From positions 496,001 to 560,000 of the forward strand of contig JAMXDE010000018.1 of the NCBI GenBank assembly GCA_026770025.1: a stretch of DNA of 64,000 nt, read 5' to 3'. Below, piece after piece: positions 43,054 to 53,685 of this stretch (within the stretch, counting starts at the first letter, position 1; every line of letters begins with the position of its first letter). Both the position numbers and the translations under genes were made by a program. The notes below the pieces were generated by a model. The model did no database searches, was not told the origin of the DNA, and worked only from the letters and a program-made list of their open reading frames with translations. This DNA is from Craspedostauros australis (taxonomy: Eukaryota > Bacillariophyta > Bacillariophyceae > Mastogloiales > Achnanthaceae).

Positions 43054-43782
43054 TCATAATGTGGCTCCTCCACTGATGGTGTCGCATTGAACGCGCCCAC
43101 CATTTGTTTCTGGCGCAACGACCAACTCTTTGGAATGCGTCATGTAATCCAGCGTCATGGTCCACAGCAGATTCGCCGCCGCCACGGCGCGCACACGAGC
43201 CGCCGCCGGGATGAGGGCAAAGTTCATGCCCATGAAGGGAATCCAGAACATCCAGCACGATGTCATCGTCGGCACGAACTGCTGCTCCATCTGCTGCTTC
43301 GTCGTCGACCAGGGCACGCCTTGCATCCATCCCGTCGAGATGAAGTAGGCCGGCAAGTAGAGGAGGGGGACATGGATGAAGTTATCCGCCAGCGTTCCGA
43401 CGGCGCCTTGCAGTTGATTTGGTGTCAATCGTTGAACGAGCAAGGAGACCGGACTCATGGACATTAGCGTTGTTACAGGCGCGGTCTGTTCCACAAGCGC
43501 GGCTCCAGATCCGCCCGTCGTCACAAGCTGTTTGCCGATGGTCGCGTTGCGTTGGACGGACCGTATCACATGCTGCGTCAGCTTGGGATACAGCGGGTAG
43601 ATGAGATTGCAGACGCCGCCGACGTAGAGACCTGAGAATAGTGACACGGCCGCGATGCGGCGATGGTCCAGATCGTGAAGATTCCTGTTGTCTTCGCACA
43701 TCGTCTGGCAGAAGAGGTCGGCCGATAGCCCCAGGCCGCCGGCAACAGCGACATCACGGAGGATAGCAGAACCGAACGCCAT
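43054..43782 (-). CDS. Mpv17/PMP22-family membrane protein (paralogue 2, divergent)
   Basis: 242 residues, ATG at 43,782, no presequence beyond a hydrophobic first helix. Mpv17 features: GLGLSADLFCQTMCE, then DHRRIAAVSLFSGLYVGGV with IYPLYPKL, a DNFIHVPLLYLPAYF segment, and WMFWIPFMGMNFALIPAAAR followed by LLWTMTLDYMTH. The family usually has about 180-220 residues, so this is close to the minimal form. It lacks the HYAYD-type motif shared by the other two family members here and is therefore an older branch. Convergent with the gene at 41,290. Confidence 0.8.
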   Translation of the reverse strand: MAFGSAILRDVAVAGGLGLSADLFCQTMCEDNRNLHDLDHRRIAAVSLFSGLYVGGVCNLIYPLYPKLTQHVIRSVQRNATIGKQLVTTGGSGAALVEQTAPVTTLMSMSPVSLLVQRLTPNQLQGAVGTLADNFIHVPLLYLPAYFISTGWMQGVPWSTTKQQMEQQFVPTMTSCWMFWIPFMGMNFALIPAAARVRAVAAANLLWTMTLDYMTHSKELVVAPETNGGRVQCDTISGGATL

Positions 43783-44435
43783 TGTTGCAATTGTCTTGTA
43801 CTGAGTGCGATAGTTTCGTATTGGTAGTTTCTTGTATTAGTCTATGTGCGTTGCAAGAATGCAATTGAGCAGATAGCGAGGCACTCGGATCGTGTTGTGG
43901 ATGTCGGCGAAGTGATGAATCTATTCTGAACGAGTATGAATAAAGGTGGCGATGACAGTGACGGAAGCAACGACGACAACAACGACAACGATGATGTGGA
44001 TGGCATGCCACATGGACGCCAACGCGATGTTGAAGTGGGTGTCACAACGTCACAGAGAATTGCGTGAGGAGGGGAGATTCGATGCGGAATGACTGATGTC
44101 CTTTGTGGCCACAGAATTTTGTTCTTTCTCGATCGTGGAAGATTCTTCTGAGAATCACGATGGCGAATCTTCGTTTCAACAGAAATCGCTGCTGGAGCCA
44201 TCACCATCTTCCCCCCCATCCGATGAGAGGACACATGTCTCCACACACTGCCACGACCATCACCTGGATACGTACGTCTCACAAGAAGATCCAAAGACGG
44301 CATACCATCAGACACTAGCCAGAAAAGAAGATGGCACATCTGCACAGGGCATTCTAACCTGACCATACCTGCCACTATACCACTATACCACACGACCACA
44401 GATTACTCAAGAGTCTGAACAACCCCATCACACCA
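43783..44435. other. divergent intergenic region
   Basis: 653 bp between divergent Mpv17-like and GMC oxidoreductase genes; probably both promoters. No frame of interest. Confidence 0.45.
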
Positions 44436-46565
44436 ATGATGAGATCAATCGCACCCATGCGACTGTCAGGAGGGCTCACCACGCAGATCTTGCGAGGCAG
44501 AAAGCGTTCGATACCAGCATGGTTGCCTTCATACGTGCCAAGGACCGCCCCTGTGGCAACAATGGTTGGAGCGCATTCGTACAGCCACTTGGCCGCACCC
44601 ACATCTCCTCTCCAAGCAACCGACGGCACGACGACCAAAGGAGCTCACGTCCAGAAATCGTTTGACTACATCATCTTGGGTGCAGGATCCGCGGGTTGCG
44701 TCTTGGCAAATCGCATCCTCGAGCCAAATCGCCATGACAACGACACCGTGATGTTGATGGACGCAGGATCGCACGGCGCGCTGGGAGGACGCAAATCTTT
44801 GAGCACGAATCCGCTGGAGTTTTGGAAGTTCGCCATGCCAAGTGCGTTGACGGAAAATCTGGGGCCCACGGCCGACAAGGCCAACTGGCTGTTTCAGACG
44901 ACGCCGCAAACAAATCTCAATGGAAGATGCATCGAACAACCGCGCGGCAAGTGTCTTGGTGGCTCCTCCAACCTCAATGCGATGGTGTATGCGCGGGGGC
45001 ATCCGCAAGATTTTGAGCGGTGGCATGCCGACGATATGAAGCCGTTGCTGGAGGATGGCGATCTTGACGAACAGATCGATTGGGACTATGCCAGCGTGTT
45101 GCCGTACTTCAAACGAGCTCAGCGCGATGCGACACCATCGCCTCCGGTGCCCAATTACGAGCATTCCTCTGCGACTTCTCAAAGCGGCAGCAGCAACAAC
45201 AACGATGGCTATGACAGCAATGCCTCCACCGCCGATCTCATGCGCTACAAAGGTACGGACGGCCCGCTGGTTGTGACGAACGGGGCCAAGTTTTCGACGC
45301 AGACCTATCCTGGCAAGCCGAATCTGTTGGACCGATCCATCCTCTTTGACAAATTCGTGGAGGCAGGTATGGCAGCAGGTTACCCGTACACACCCGACTC
45401 CAACGGATACCAGACGGAAGGATTCGGCCCGCTCGATCAGACTGTCAGCGAGACCGGTGAACGCTGTTCGACGGAGCGCGCCTACCTATCGCCGCTCTTG
45501 GATGATAGCGGCAAGCCGAAGGATCCGGAACGCTTCGCTCTGAGTCCTAACTGCCACGCGCTGCGAATCCTGTTCGATGGATCCAAAGCAATTGGCGTCG
45601 AGTACTGCAACACAAAGACGGGCGAAATCGAAACGGCGTACGCCGAGAAGGAGGTCATCGTGTCGTTGGGTGCGATAGGATCGCCGCAGCTGCTGATGTG
45701 TTCGGGCGTCGGGCCCGCAGATCATCTGAAGGAGAACGACATCGACGTCGTGATGGATCATCCGATGGTGGGAGCCAACCTGCAGGATCATTTGGAGTTC
45801 TACATGCAGTACATGTGCAAGCAACCCGTGACGTTGTTCCCCGTTGGAAATTGGATGCCAACTCCGTGGTACAGAATCATGGTGGGCCTCGAATGGTTCC
45901 TGCGCGATGGTTCAGGACTGGCGGGCAGCAACCAGTTCGAAACGGGAGGATTCATCCGCAGCCGTGCTGGTATCGACCATCCCAATCTGCAGTACCACTT
46001 CGTGCCCGGGGCCGTGGAAGAACAGTCCGAATTCCTGCCGTTCCATGCATTCCAGGTGCACTGCGGGTCGTTGCGACCCAGCAGCCGTGGCACCATCCGC
46101 TTGACCAGCAAAGATAGCCGCGAGGCTCCTCTGATCGATCCCAACTACCTGGATACGGAAGAGGACGTTCGAGATTTGCGAGACGGCTTCAAACTGACGG
46201 AGGAGATCATCCAAACGCAGCCCATGGATGCGTACCGCGGCGAGGCGCTGTACAAGGATCAGGTGGATACGAGCAACGATGACAGCATCGATGCGTGGAT
46301 CCGCAACCACTCCCATTCGGCGTACCATCCATCCTGCACGTGCGCGATGGGCAAAGTGACGGACACCGCAGGACGCGTTTTCGGCATGGATGGTCTGCGC
46401 GTGGTCGATGCCAGCCTCATGCCGACGATGACGAGCGGCAACCTGAACGCCCCCACGATCATGATGGCTGAGAAGATCGCGGATCATGTTCTGGGCAACG
46501 CGCAGCTGCCGAAGGAATCCGCCGATTGGTTCCTACATCCGCAATGGGAGACGGAGCAGCGGTAG
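44436..46565 (+). CDS. GMC-family FAD oxidoreductase, choline-dehydrogenase-like
   Basis: 709 residues, no intron. The N-terminal ~70 residues are Arg/Ser-rich with no acidic residue in the first 60, as in mitochondrial transit peptides. FAD-binding Rossmann motif ILGAGSAGCVLANRI (GxGxxG near 82-87), GMC signature 1 PRGKCLGGSSNLNAMVYARG, signature 2 GSPQLLMCSGVGP, and the C-terminal catalytic His region AYHPSCTCAMG with VDASLMPTMTSGN. This is the BetA/CHDH branch, which oxidises choline to betaine aldehyde for glycine betaine, an osmoprotectant and methyl donor; other alcohols remain possible. A Ser/Asn-rich insert (AKRAQRDATPSPPVP region, about residues 230-265) is longer than in bacterial BetA. 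Two ATGs in tandem (44,436 and 44,439). Confidence 0.9.
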   Translation: MMRSIAPMRLSGGLTTQILRGRKRSIPAWLPSYVPRTAPVATMVGAHSYSHLAAPTSPLQATDGTTTKGAHVQKSFDYIILGAGSAGCVLANRILEPNRHDNDTVMLMDAGSHGALGGRKSLSTNPLEFWKFAMPSALTENLGPTADKANWLFQTTPQTNLNGRCIEQPRGKCLGGSSNLNAMVYARGHPQDFERWHADDMKPLLEDGDLDEQIDWDYASVLPYFKRAQRDATPSPPVPNYEHSSATSQSGSSNNNDGYDSNASTADLMRYKGTDGPLVVTNGAKFSTQTYPGKPNLLDRSILFDKFVEAGMAAGYPYTPDSNGYQTEGFGPLDQTVSETGERCSTERAYLSPLLDDSGKPKDPERFALSPNCHALRILFDGSKAIGVEYCNTKTGEIETAYAEKEVIVSLGAIGSPQLLMCSGVGPADHLKENDIDVVMDHPMVGANLQDHLEFYMQYMCKQPVTLFPVGNWMPTPWYRIMVGLEWFLRDGSGLAGSNQFETGGFIRSRAGIDHPNLQYHFVPGAVEEQSEFLPFHAFQVHCGSLRPSSRGTIRLTSKDSREAPLIDPNYLDTEEDVRDLRDGFKLTEEIIQTQPMDAYRGEALYKDQVDTSNDDSIDAWIRNHSHSAYHPSCTCAMGKVTDTAGRVFGMDGLRVVDASLMPTMTSGNLNAPTIMMAEKIADHVLGNAQLPKESADWFLHPQWETEQR

Positions 46566-47391
46566 CAGCAGGGCGTGCGGTTATTGCGATAGCAACACGA
46601 CGAATCACATAATAGCTCCAGAGAACATAACCTTGGGGTAAGAGATCGCACAAGCTACGACTATTCATTCCACCCACATCCTAGACTTCTTCTCATAGAA
46701 TAGATTCTCATCGAACACGGTAGTTCCGAAAAGGAAAGCTCTGAACTCCTCGCTTGTCCGTATCTCAGAAACGCACAACATGCAAGTACTTGTGCCCACG
46801 TTCTCGACTCCTCATCCATGTGCGTTCCAAGATTGAACATCGGTGGGAAATGCCGAGGCTGGAGTCGTGGAGGTTGGCGATCACACACAAAGAGGCACGA
46901 CTAAGAAATTTGAATGAGCGTGGGGAGATCTTGTTCACATCATTCCATTCATGTCAACGCAGCAAACAGATACGATTGCATGCTCAGGAGGTCCACGGCG
47001 ATGCATGAACGCATACATGTGTGCATAGCATAACGGCACAGAAGCACACATCACACGGAGATGGAGACACGATGTGGGAACACGCGGAAAGAGCGAGATG
47101 AATGCATGTACTCTGCACGTTGGTGACACGAATGTATGATTGGGTGCACGCTCATCGAGGCATGATCGGACGGGAATATGTGGTCAGTGTTGCATGTGCT
47201 CATGGCCGACTTCACACTTTCTCATTTCGGTCTCGAGCAGCTCTCTCCAGAGACAGAGAGAGACAGAACACAGCAGGAACAGGCGACGGCAGCATCAACC
47301 ATAACGATAGCCCCATCGTCCATTGTCCACAAACACACACGCATTCTCGTGCATAGATCGGCCAAAGCGCGGAAGCTCACAGACAATCCCA
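46566..47391. other. intergenic stretch, nothing recognised
   Basis: About 830 bp, with purine-rich patches (GAGACAGAGAGAGACAG near 47,250-47,270). It is likely to contain the 3' end of the GMC gene and the promoter of the next gene. Confidence 0.45.
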
Positions 47392-49389
47392 ATGATGGAC
47401 TCCTACTACAGCTCGTATCAACGCGCGGCATGCCTCTTCCTGTTGCTGGCATCATGGGCATTGGGGCAGCAGACACCGCAGGCGACCGTCAATGACATCG
47501 CCGTCCTTTCCTCGCCGTTCGCACTCGAGCTCACCGATGTGCCGCCGGATCTCGACGTGGTTTCCGAAGGCATCGTGGAGACCACCATCCTGGACTTTAT
47601 CACGAAGGCGCTGCAAGACGGCAACGAGACGGAGATTGTGCTGGAGGATGTGCGGTGGCTGTACTACGACTATCTGCGGACCAACACCATGATGGCGCAG
47701 ACGATGGAGCATGCCATCATCGTCTTTCGAACGTTGGTCGTATTCCGTGACGTCGCAGCCGAAGATCGCAACGCCACCAGCTCCGATGCCACGCGATTCA
47801 TCGTGGACGATGCCATCACCGAGACGTTCTCATCGCCATCCTCCAAGCGCGCCTTTGTCGCAGCGTTGCAAGCCTCCAACGATCCATCGCTCACGGCGGC
47901 GTCCGAACCAACCATCGGCGTCTACGAGCCACCGCAAGACGTGCCGGGCGACAATCGCGCAGGCCCCGATAATGACGACGACGACGGCCGGCCCCTCGCG
48001 GCGTGGGAGATTGCGCTGATCGCGGCATGCTGCGTCATCTTCTGCGCCATGCTGTGCAGCATCCTACAGCATCATCACGACCAGAGCAAGGCGCTGTACT
48101 TGGAAATGGGAGACGACAGCAACTCCACAGCCACCGTGGCCAAGGCGCCGTCCGTGACGAACGACGACGTGTCCGTGGAGGACGAGTTGGATTACACGGC
48201 CGGGCGGTACGCCGATGTGGAGACGGGCACGGTGTGCACGCCGGTCATCACGGATCCGCATCAAGCCGAAACGCCCAAGATGACGAACACGCGGCTCATT
48301 GAGCCGTTGGAACGACCCGACGAGATCAGCGCGGATGTTTACAGCAATCTGTATTCCCAATTCCGTAGCAAGGGTGACGATGATGAGAGCAGCAGTGATC
48401 GTGGCATCCAGTTCCGCAGCCGACGCAGCGTGAGCGACGAGCAGCTGATGCACAGCTCGAACTTGCTGGGCATCGCGCCGCAGATGCTGGATTCGCAGAT
48501 GGAAGGCTTCAGCGACGACATGGATGATATCCCTTTGGATGATCCGGACGATGGCAGTGACAGCATGGTGGATAACCGAACGAAGAGCTCGCTGACGGGG
48601 CGTTCGTCATCGTCTCAAGATGTGGATGACAACGACGATGAAGATCTCTCCATCCTCACCGAAAGCCTGGCAAGCGTCGTCTCTTTGGAGAAGGATGCCG
48701 AGACAGTGTACGGTCCCGATTACTACGACGACGAAGGAGGCAGCGGGATGTGTGCGTCCGAAAGCGACGACATCCTATCCTCGTTGACGGACCAGAGCTT
48801 GGAGAGTTTGAAGCCGGAGGAGCACGATCACAAGGAGAACTGGTTTCGGGAAACGAGGGTGAAGCATGCCCTGGCGCAACAACGGCAACAGCGAGAACAG
48901 GCGAAGCAGCAAGAAGAGGAACAACAGCAAGAACAGAAGGAGGATGAGATGCATGAGCAAAAGACGCCAAAAGACACAGACCACGTGGATCACGTGGACA
49001 ACATGTCGACCATCTTTCATGTGGACGCCGCCGAGTACACAGGCGATGGGCAAAGCCAGATGAGCGGCATGTCCAACGTTGCCAAGTGGCTCGATAACAT
49101 TCGCGTGGTGGGACGCGACAACCGCCGCCGGCAACAGGCGACTGCGGGACGGCGAGCGAAAGCGAACGACACCCAAGTATCTTCCAAGACCTCCAAGGAG
49201 CACACGTCCATCGAGTCGCCGGGCGTTGTTGACCATGTTGATGTTGATCATCACCATGGCGATGATGACGAAGAGGAACACTCCTTCAATCCCCCAACCA
49301 AGCACGGCAAGAACGAAGACGACGATACCGTGTCCTTGGAAGCCTCACTGGAACACTCGTTGGCGGCATCTTGCGTGTGTTTGTCATGA
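47392..49389 (+). CDS. predicted type I membrane protein, unknown function
   Basis: 665 residues from the first of two adjacent ATGs (47,392 and 47,395). Signal peptide (AACLFLLLASWALGQQ), an extracellular or lumenal domain of about 175 residues without Cys (segments LELTDVPPDLDVVSEGIVET, VRWLYYDYLRT), one TM helix (AAWEIALIAACCVIFCAMLC) near residue 200, and a long acidic cytosolic tail. The tail has Ser/Asp clusters, a Gln/Glu-rich coiled coil (QQREQAKQQEEEQQQEQKED) and ends in CVCLS. No catalytic domain. The layout suggests a receptor- or cargo-adaptor-like surface protein with an intrinsically disordered tail, but no family was recognised. Confidence 0.75.
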   Translation: MMDSYYSSYQRAACLFLLLASWALGQQTPQATVNDIAVLSSPFALELTDVPPDLDVVSEGIVETTILDFITKALQDGNETEIVLEDVRWLYYDYLRTNTMMAQTMEHAIIVFRTLVVFRDVAAEDRNATSSDATRFIVDDAITETFSSPSSKRAFVAALQASNDPSLTAASEPTIGVYEPPQDVPGDNRAGPDNDDDDGRPLAAWEIALIAACCVIFCAMLCSILQHHHDQSKALYLEMGDDSNSTATVAKAPSVTNDDVSVEDELDYTAGRYADVETGTVCTPVITDPHQAETPKMTNTRLIEPLERPDEISADVYSNLYSQFRSKGDDDESSSDRGIQFRSRRSVSDEQLMHSSNLLGIAPQMLDSQMEGFSDDMDDIPLDDPDDGSDSMVDNRTKSSLTGRSSSSQDVDDNDDEDLSILTESLASVVSLEKDAETVYGPDYYDDEGGSGMCASESDDILSSLTDQSLESLKPEEHDHKENWFRETRVKHALAQQRQQREQAKQQEEEQQQEQKEDEMHEQKTPKDTDHVDHVDNMSTIFHVDAAEYTGDGQSQMSGMSNVAKWLDNIRVVGRDNRRRQQATAGRRAKANDTQVSSKTSKEHTSIESPGVVDHVDVDHHHGDDDEEEHSFNPPTKHGKNEDDDTVSLEASLEHSLAASCVCLS

Positions 49390-49917
49390 ACCGACACGGG
49401 ACAATACTCCGCACACACGACTAGAATTTGCCGTTGACATAGTATTTGGATGGAGACGTTAAACGCGACTCATCGCACACGACTAACCCTAGAAAATCAT
49501 CCGTTTGAACAAAACGAAGTGTCGCAGAATTGTCTCAGGCTTCGTTCTTTTAGCGCACGCGCGTTGGACGCAACTCAACTGACCCATGTGGCACTCGAAA
49601 TGGCGCGGCAGCACGCAGTCGTTCCTGTCAACACTTGGCGAAGAGACCCGCCAAGACAAACACGCTATGAGGGCATCCCACACAGCCAGAGGCAGAGAGA
49701 GACACGGAAGTAAGAACCTCTCAGCTGGGACACAATACATTCGTTTCGTGCCGAATCATCCCGCATCTGCTGCCATCAGAACAATCAAGAACAGAAGAAT
49801 CTTCGGCTCTTGGCTGCTGCTGGGTGACAGGTATCCGAATGCCATAGCTCGTATTCGGCGCACATCTGAGAGTACCCCAACTGAGAACAGAACAGGGAAA
49901 CAGAACAGCAGAGGACC
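49390..49917. other. intergenic stretch, nothing recognised
   Basis: 528 bp between two plus-strand genes. It should hold the promoter and leader of the next Mpv17-family gene. Confidence 0.45.
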
Positions 49918-51411
49918 ATGATGCGAAGGATACGCGACGGCGCCATGGTGACGACCACAGCGTGCGCGGTTCTCATGGTGATCGTCGCGACGAGCTGCGT
50001 GCTGAGCACAAAGGCTTCTTTGACGGAAGACACAAGTCAGGGCTCCAACGCTGACTCTCCCACCACCACTGCATCCACGGCAACTGCATCCACAAACACG
50101 ATAGCCATGGCCAAGATCTCCATGTCCGCGCCCACCAACAACCAGCCCACGGACATGCCCGTGGGCATCGATCGCTTCGATGAACCTCATGAGGGTGCTG
50201 GAGGTCTCTCCGAAGCTCTCTTCGCTTGCTACGCCATCGTTTCCCTCTTGTTCACCGTGGTGTCCATGCGTGTTGCGCGCTCACGGTCCAGCAACGATCA
50301 TCAAACGACTACGCAGGAGACGACAGCAGCAGCAACAGCAGCAACAGACATTGTTCGCAGTCAGAGCAGCGGCCTCAGACAGAGGGAATGCAGCAGCGAC
50401 TCCATCATGTCAATGGCAACCGCAGCAACCTCGAATGCATCAGCCTCAGCGTTGACAACAGCATCATCAACACCTCCCACGAAACATGCTTCCGCTTGGC
50501 CGGACTCCTTCTCGCATGCGCTGCCTTGGCAGGCGTTCTCATTAGGCGGGATCGCCGTCTCAACATCGCTCCTGTTCCAAGCCGCGGACACCAAGCTCTG
50601 GGCATCCGCTGTCGCCGTCGTTGTCGCATGGTCCGACCAGTACAGCCTGGCGCTGGAGACCTCCCCCATCATCACCAAGTCTGTCACGTCGGCGGTCATT
50701 GGGATCATAGGGGACTTTGGCGCGCAGTGGATCGAGCACATCCTGACATCGACGCACGATGATCATCAGCACCCACCAGCGTCATCCGTTGTCACATCTG
50801 CTGCCATTACTACCACTCCCACAAACAACCACACTCACACCAACACAAACAACAATCAAGACCAAGAACGTGAGCATACGCATGCACATGGACACAGCAA
50901 CAACGACTCCAGGGGCAATACGAGTACCAAGGGACGGTTCCACTTCCTGGATTTACGTCGAGGTTGGGCCTGCGCGGTCGACGGGCTCCTGCTCTCAGGT
51001 CCTATCCTCCACTACGCCTACGATCTGCTCGAGTACATGATCCCCATCGAGGAGGGCGACGGCTCCTCCTTCGCTGCCCTGCTCCACGTCCTCATCAACG
51101 ACTTCTTCCTCGATGCCATCTTCGTCGCCATCCTCTTCGTCTCGACGGCCGTCCTGGAAGGCTGTGCGCACGACCTGCGAAGGCAGATGGCCAACGACTA
51201 CCTGCCGGCCGTCAAGGCCAGCATCATCTCCAGCGTCGGCCTCTTCCCCATAGAGTTCCTCTGCTTCCGCTTCCTGCCCCTCGACTTTCGGGTGCTCAGC
51301 ATGAACTTCATCGACATCATCTGGGGTGCCATGATCAGCTACATGGCACATCGATCCAGGGGCAAGGCACCAACCATGACCACTCCGCAGGATGCATGCA
51401 AGGCTGATTGA
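49918..51411 (+). CDS. Mpv17/PMP22-family membrane protein (paralogue 3)
   Basis: 497 residues, ATG at 49,918, no intron. The N terminus has a hydrophobic segment (ACAVLMVIVATSCVLS), a Thr/Ala-rich linker and a second hydrophobic helix. The Mpv17 domain begins near ETSPIITKSVTSAVIGIIGD, is interrupted by a His/Asn/Thr low-complexity insert (THTNTNNNQDQEREHTHAHG), and continues with LDLRRGWACAVDGLLLSGP, ILHYAYDLLEYMIP and RFLPLDFRVLSMNFIDIIWG. It shares the HYAYDxLE and RFLP...RVL.MN..D..W motifs with the gene at 41,290, so the two are paralogues. The His-rich insert could bind metal, but simple slippage explains it equally well. Confidence 0.85.
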   Translation: MMRRIRDGAMVTTTACAVLMVIVATSCVLSTKASLTEDTSQGSNADSPTTTASTATASTNTIAMAKISMSAPTNNQPTDMPVGIDRFDEPHEGAGGLSEALFACYAIVSLLFTVVSMRVARSRSSNDHQTTTQETTAAATAATDIVRSQSSGLRQRECSSDSIMSMATAATSNASASALTTASSTPPTKHASAWPDSFSHALPWQAFSLGGIAVSTSLLFQAADTKLWASAVAVVVAWSDQYSLALETSPIITKSVTSAVIGIIGDFGAQWIEHILTSTHDDHQHPPASSVVTSAAITTTPTNNHTHTNTNNNQDQEREHTHAHGHSNNDSRGNTSTKGRFHFLDLRRGWACAVDGLLLSGPILHYAYDLLEYMIPIEEGDGSSFAALLHVLINDFFLDAIFVAILFVSTAVLEGCAHDLRRQMANDYLPAVKASIISSVGLFPIEFLCFRFLPLDFRVLSMNFIDIIWGAMISYMAHRSRGKAPTMTTPQDACKAD

Positions 51412-51957
51412 ACTTGCGCATGCAGGCGAACCACTTTGTCTCTTCGAACGAGAACCGGCACAAGCCTACACCCACCTGCCAACAAAATCAATCAAGATGA
51501 GGACCATACTTAGTCGAGCACTCGATTGTATAGCAGAGTATTGTTTCTCTACTCACTCCACTAATGTTCCATCGTGCAATATGAGACACTGCTATTATAT
51601 GAACGGCATACATTTCGGTGCATTGCATGGAAGCACAAAGGTGAAAGTCATGTCCGTCGTTTGCTTCCGTCTGCGAGCCACCTATGACATGCCTTGTTAC
51701 GTGCCGAAAAAGTGAGTTGGCGCCAGATCATGATTGAACGCTCCAATCCAGTCATGTATGACGTATGCCAGCCAATCAACACAGTGTCCACGTCACAGCC
51801 ACCCAACAAAAATGGCCACCGATGTGATCCAGAAAGGCACCGGATGAGATTGTGGACGCACTTCGTTGATCGCATCACATCACATCACAATCTTCCATTC
51901 CACTCTTGCTCCAACACTCTCTGCTCTGCTCCAACACTACGAGTATACCGCACCACC
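51412..51957. other. intergenic stretch, nothing recognised
   Basis: 546 bp upstream of the SBPase gene. Probably contains its promoter. Short frames only. Confidence 0.45.
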
Positions 51958-53214
51958 ATGTCCACCTCCCAAGACCGCCAGAAGAAGTTCGTGCAGGCCG
52001 CTTCCTCGTCGTCCGTCTACACGACAGAAGAGAAGAAGGACTACTACGAGACGCTGGATCAGGTCCTCGAGGACAAGTGCAAGGATGCCCAGCTGCAGCA
52101 GGTCCTGCGCGACATGCTCGACGTCTGCGCAGAGATCACCGATGCCCTGCGCATCCATCTCGTCACCGTCGAAGGCACGGCCAACGATTTCGGGGATTCG
52201 CAGCTCAGTGTTGATGTACGTGCGTGATATACATGCGTGATGTGATATACGTGCGTGATGTGGCTGCACTCTCCGATTGCGGGAACTTGATACTGTTCTG
52301 CACGTGTGCCATGATGCGCAATCACGTGCTAGTACATTCCCGACTTGTTGACACCACGTGCAATTCATTCATCGACTCTGCGTCGCTCACCATCTCACGC
52401 ATACGACGTGATCAATTCACCACTCTACAATCCGCAGATGGTCGCCGACAAGCTCATTTGGGACGCCGTCAAGAAATCCGCCGTGATCCGCGAAGGTGCG
52501 TCGGAGGAGGACCCGATCGTGCGCAACGTCGATGAGGGCGGTCAAGGCGAGTACACGGTGTGCTGGGACCCGCTCGACGGATCCTCCATCGTCGACAACA
52601 ACTGGGCCGTGGGCACCATGATGGGCGTGTGGCCCAAGAGGACCGGCTTGATCGGCGCCACAGGACGCGACCAGGTCACGTCGTTGGTGGCCTTGTACGG
52701 TCCGCGCACGACCGTGCTCGTGGCGCTGGACGATGGCACGTACGAATTCACGTACGGCTGCAAGGCGCCGGGGCACAGCAAGCCGGAGCCGTGGATCTGC
52801 TCGCGGCACAAGATCGAGATCAGCGCCGATACCAAGATCTTTTCGCCGGCCAACTTGCGCGCGGCGCAGGATCTTTCGGGGTACCGCGAGCTGGTGGACT
52901 ACTACATGACGAACCGCAAGACGCTGCGGTATACGGGCGGTATGGTGCCGGATGTGTACCAGCAGTTCACCAAGAATCAGGGCGTGTTTTGCAATCCGAC
53001 GTCGGACAAGAGTCCAGCCAAGTTGCGTCTGGCGTTCGAGGCGGCTCCGTTCGGGTACCTGGTGGAAAAGTCCGGCGGCAAGACTTCGGACGGAGTCACA
53101 GGCGGCTCCATCTTGGATGTGCAGATCAATGCCGTCGATCAGCGCACCGCCCTGTGCTTGGGATCTTCCAACGAGGTCAATCGTTTCAATGAGATGCTGA
53201 ATTTGGCCAAGTAA
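51958..53214 (+). CDS. sedoheptulose-1,7-bisphosphatase without plastid presequence
   Basis: Exons 51,958-52,215 and 52,438-53,214; 222-bp intron (GTACGT...CGCAG), phase 0, inside GDSQLSVD / MVADKLIW. 344 residues. FBPase/SBPase fold with metal-binding DPLDGSS (residues 130-136), VGTMMGVWP, TGRDQV, LRYTGGMVPDV and GxxxEKSGGKTSDG. The GDxQLxVDVxADKLI and SSIVDNNWAVGT segments point to SBPase rather than FBPase. SBPase hydrolyses sedoheptulose 1,7-bisphosphate in the Calvin cycle. The N terminus (MSTSQDRQKKFVQAASSSSV) lacks a signal peptide, so this enzyme should be cytosolic, as has been described for one SBPase form in diatoms. The catalytic core is complete. Confidence 0.9.
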
Positions 53215-53685
53215 GATCATATTACTCGTAGTCGAAGGTAGAACAGAGCACGCCGTTTTGTGAAGAGGTCGTACCGTGGCGTGAGCGCGATCTACAGTCG
53301 ATTCCCGTTCAGCCATGCTGTTTGCATTGAACTGGGATGTAGCACGTATCATATGTACTTGGACATACAAATGGCAATGGAAACCGATGCGTACGAAGAC
53401 GAAGGTCGATTGATAACATGGAGCAATGTAGGTGTTCTAAATGTTACAGAGTACAGAACCTTCGTTTGATGACGTGAATAGAATGCGGCTCTTGGCCAGA
53501 GGGCCACGATCCCGGGCGCTCGCATGACGGGGATGGGCGGTCTTTCATTCTAGTATCTGCCCACTCGTTGTTGCAGTCTCTCGTCTTGTGATTGTTTCAT
53601 CTTGTTGGATGGTGGTGTCCGATTCGTGCAATGATTGATCTGCGAATGCGTCCAGCAAGCACGACGGGGGTGCCGCCACTACAAC
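53215..53685. other. convergent intergenic region, nothing recognised
   Basis: 471 bp between the convergent SBPase and chitin synthase genes. It should hold both 3' untranslated regions. Confidence 0.45.
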
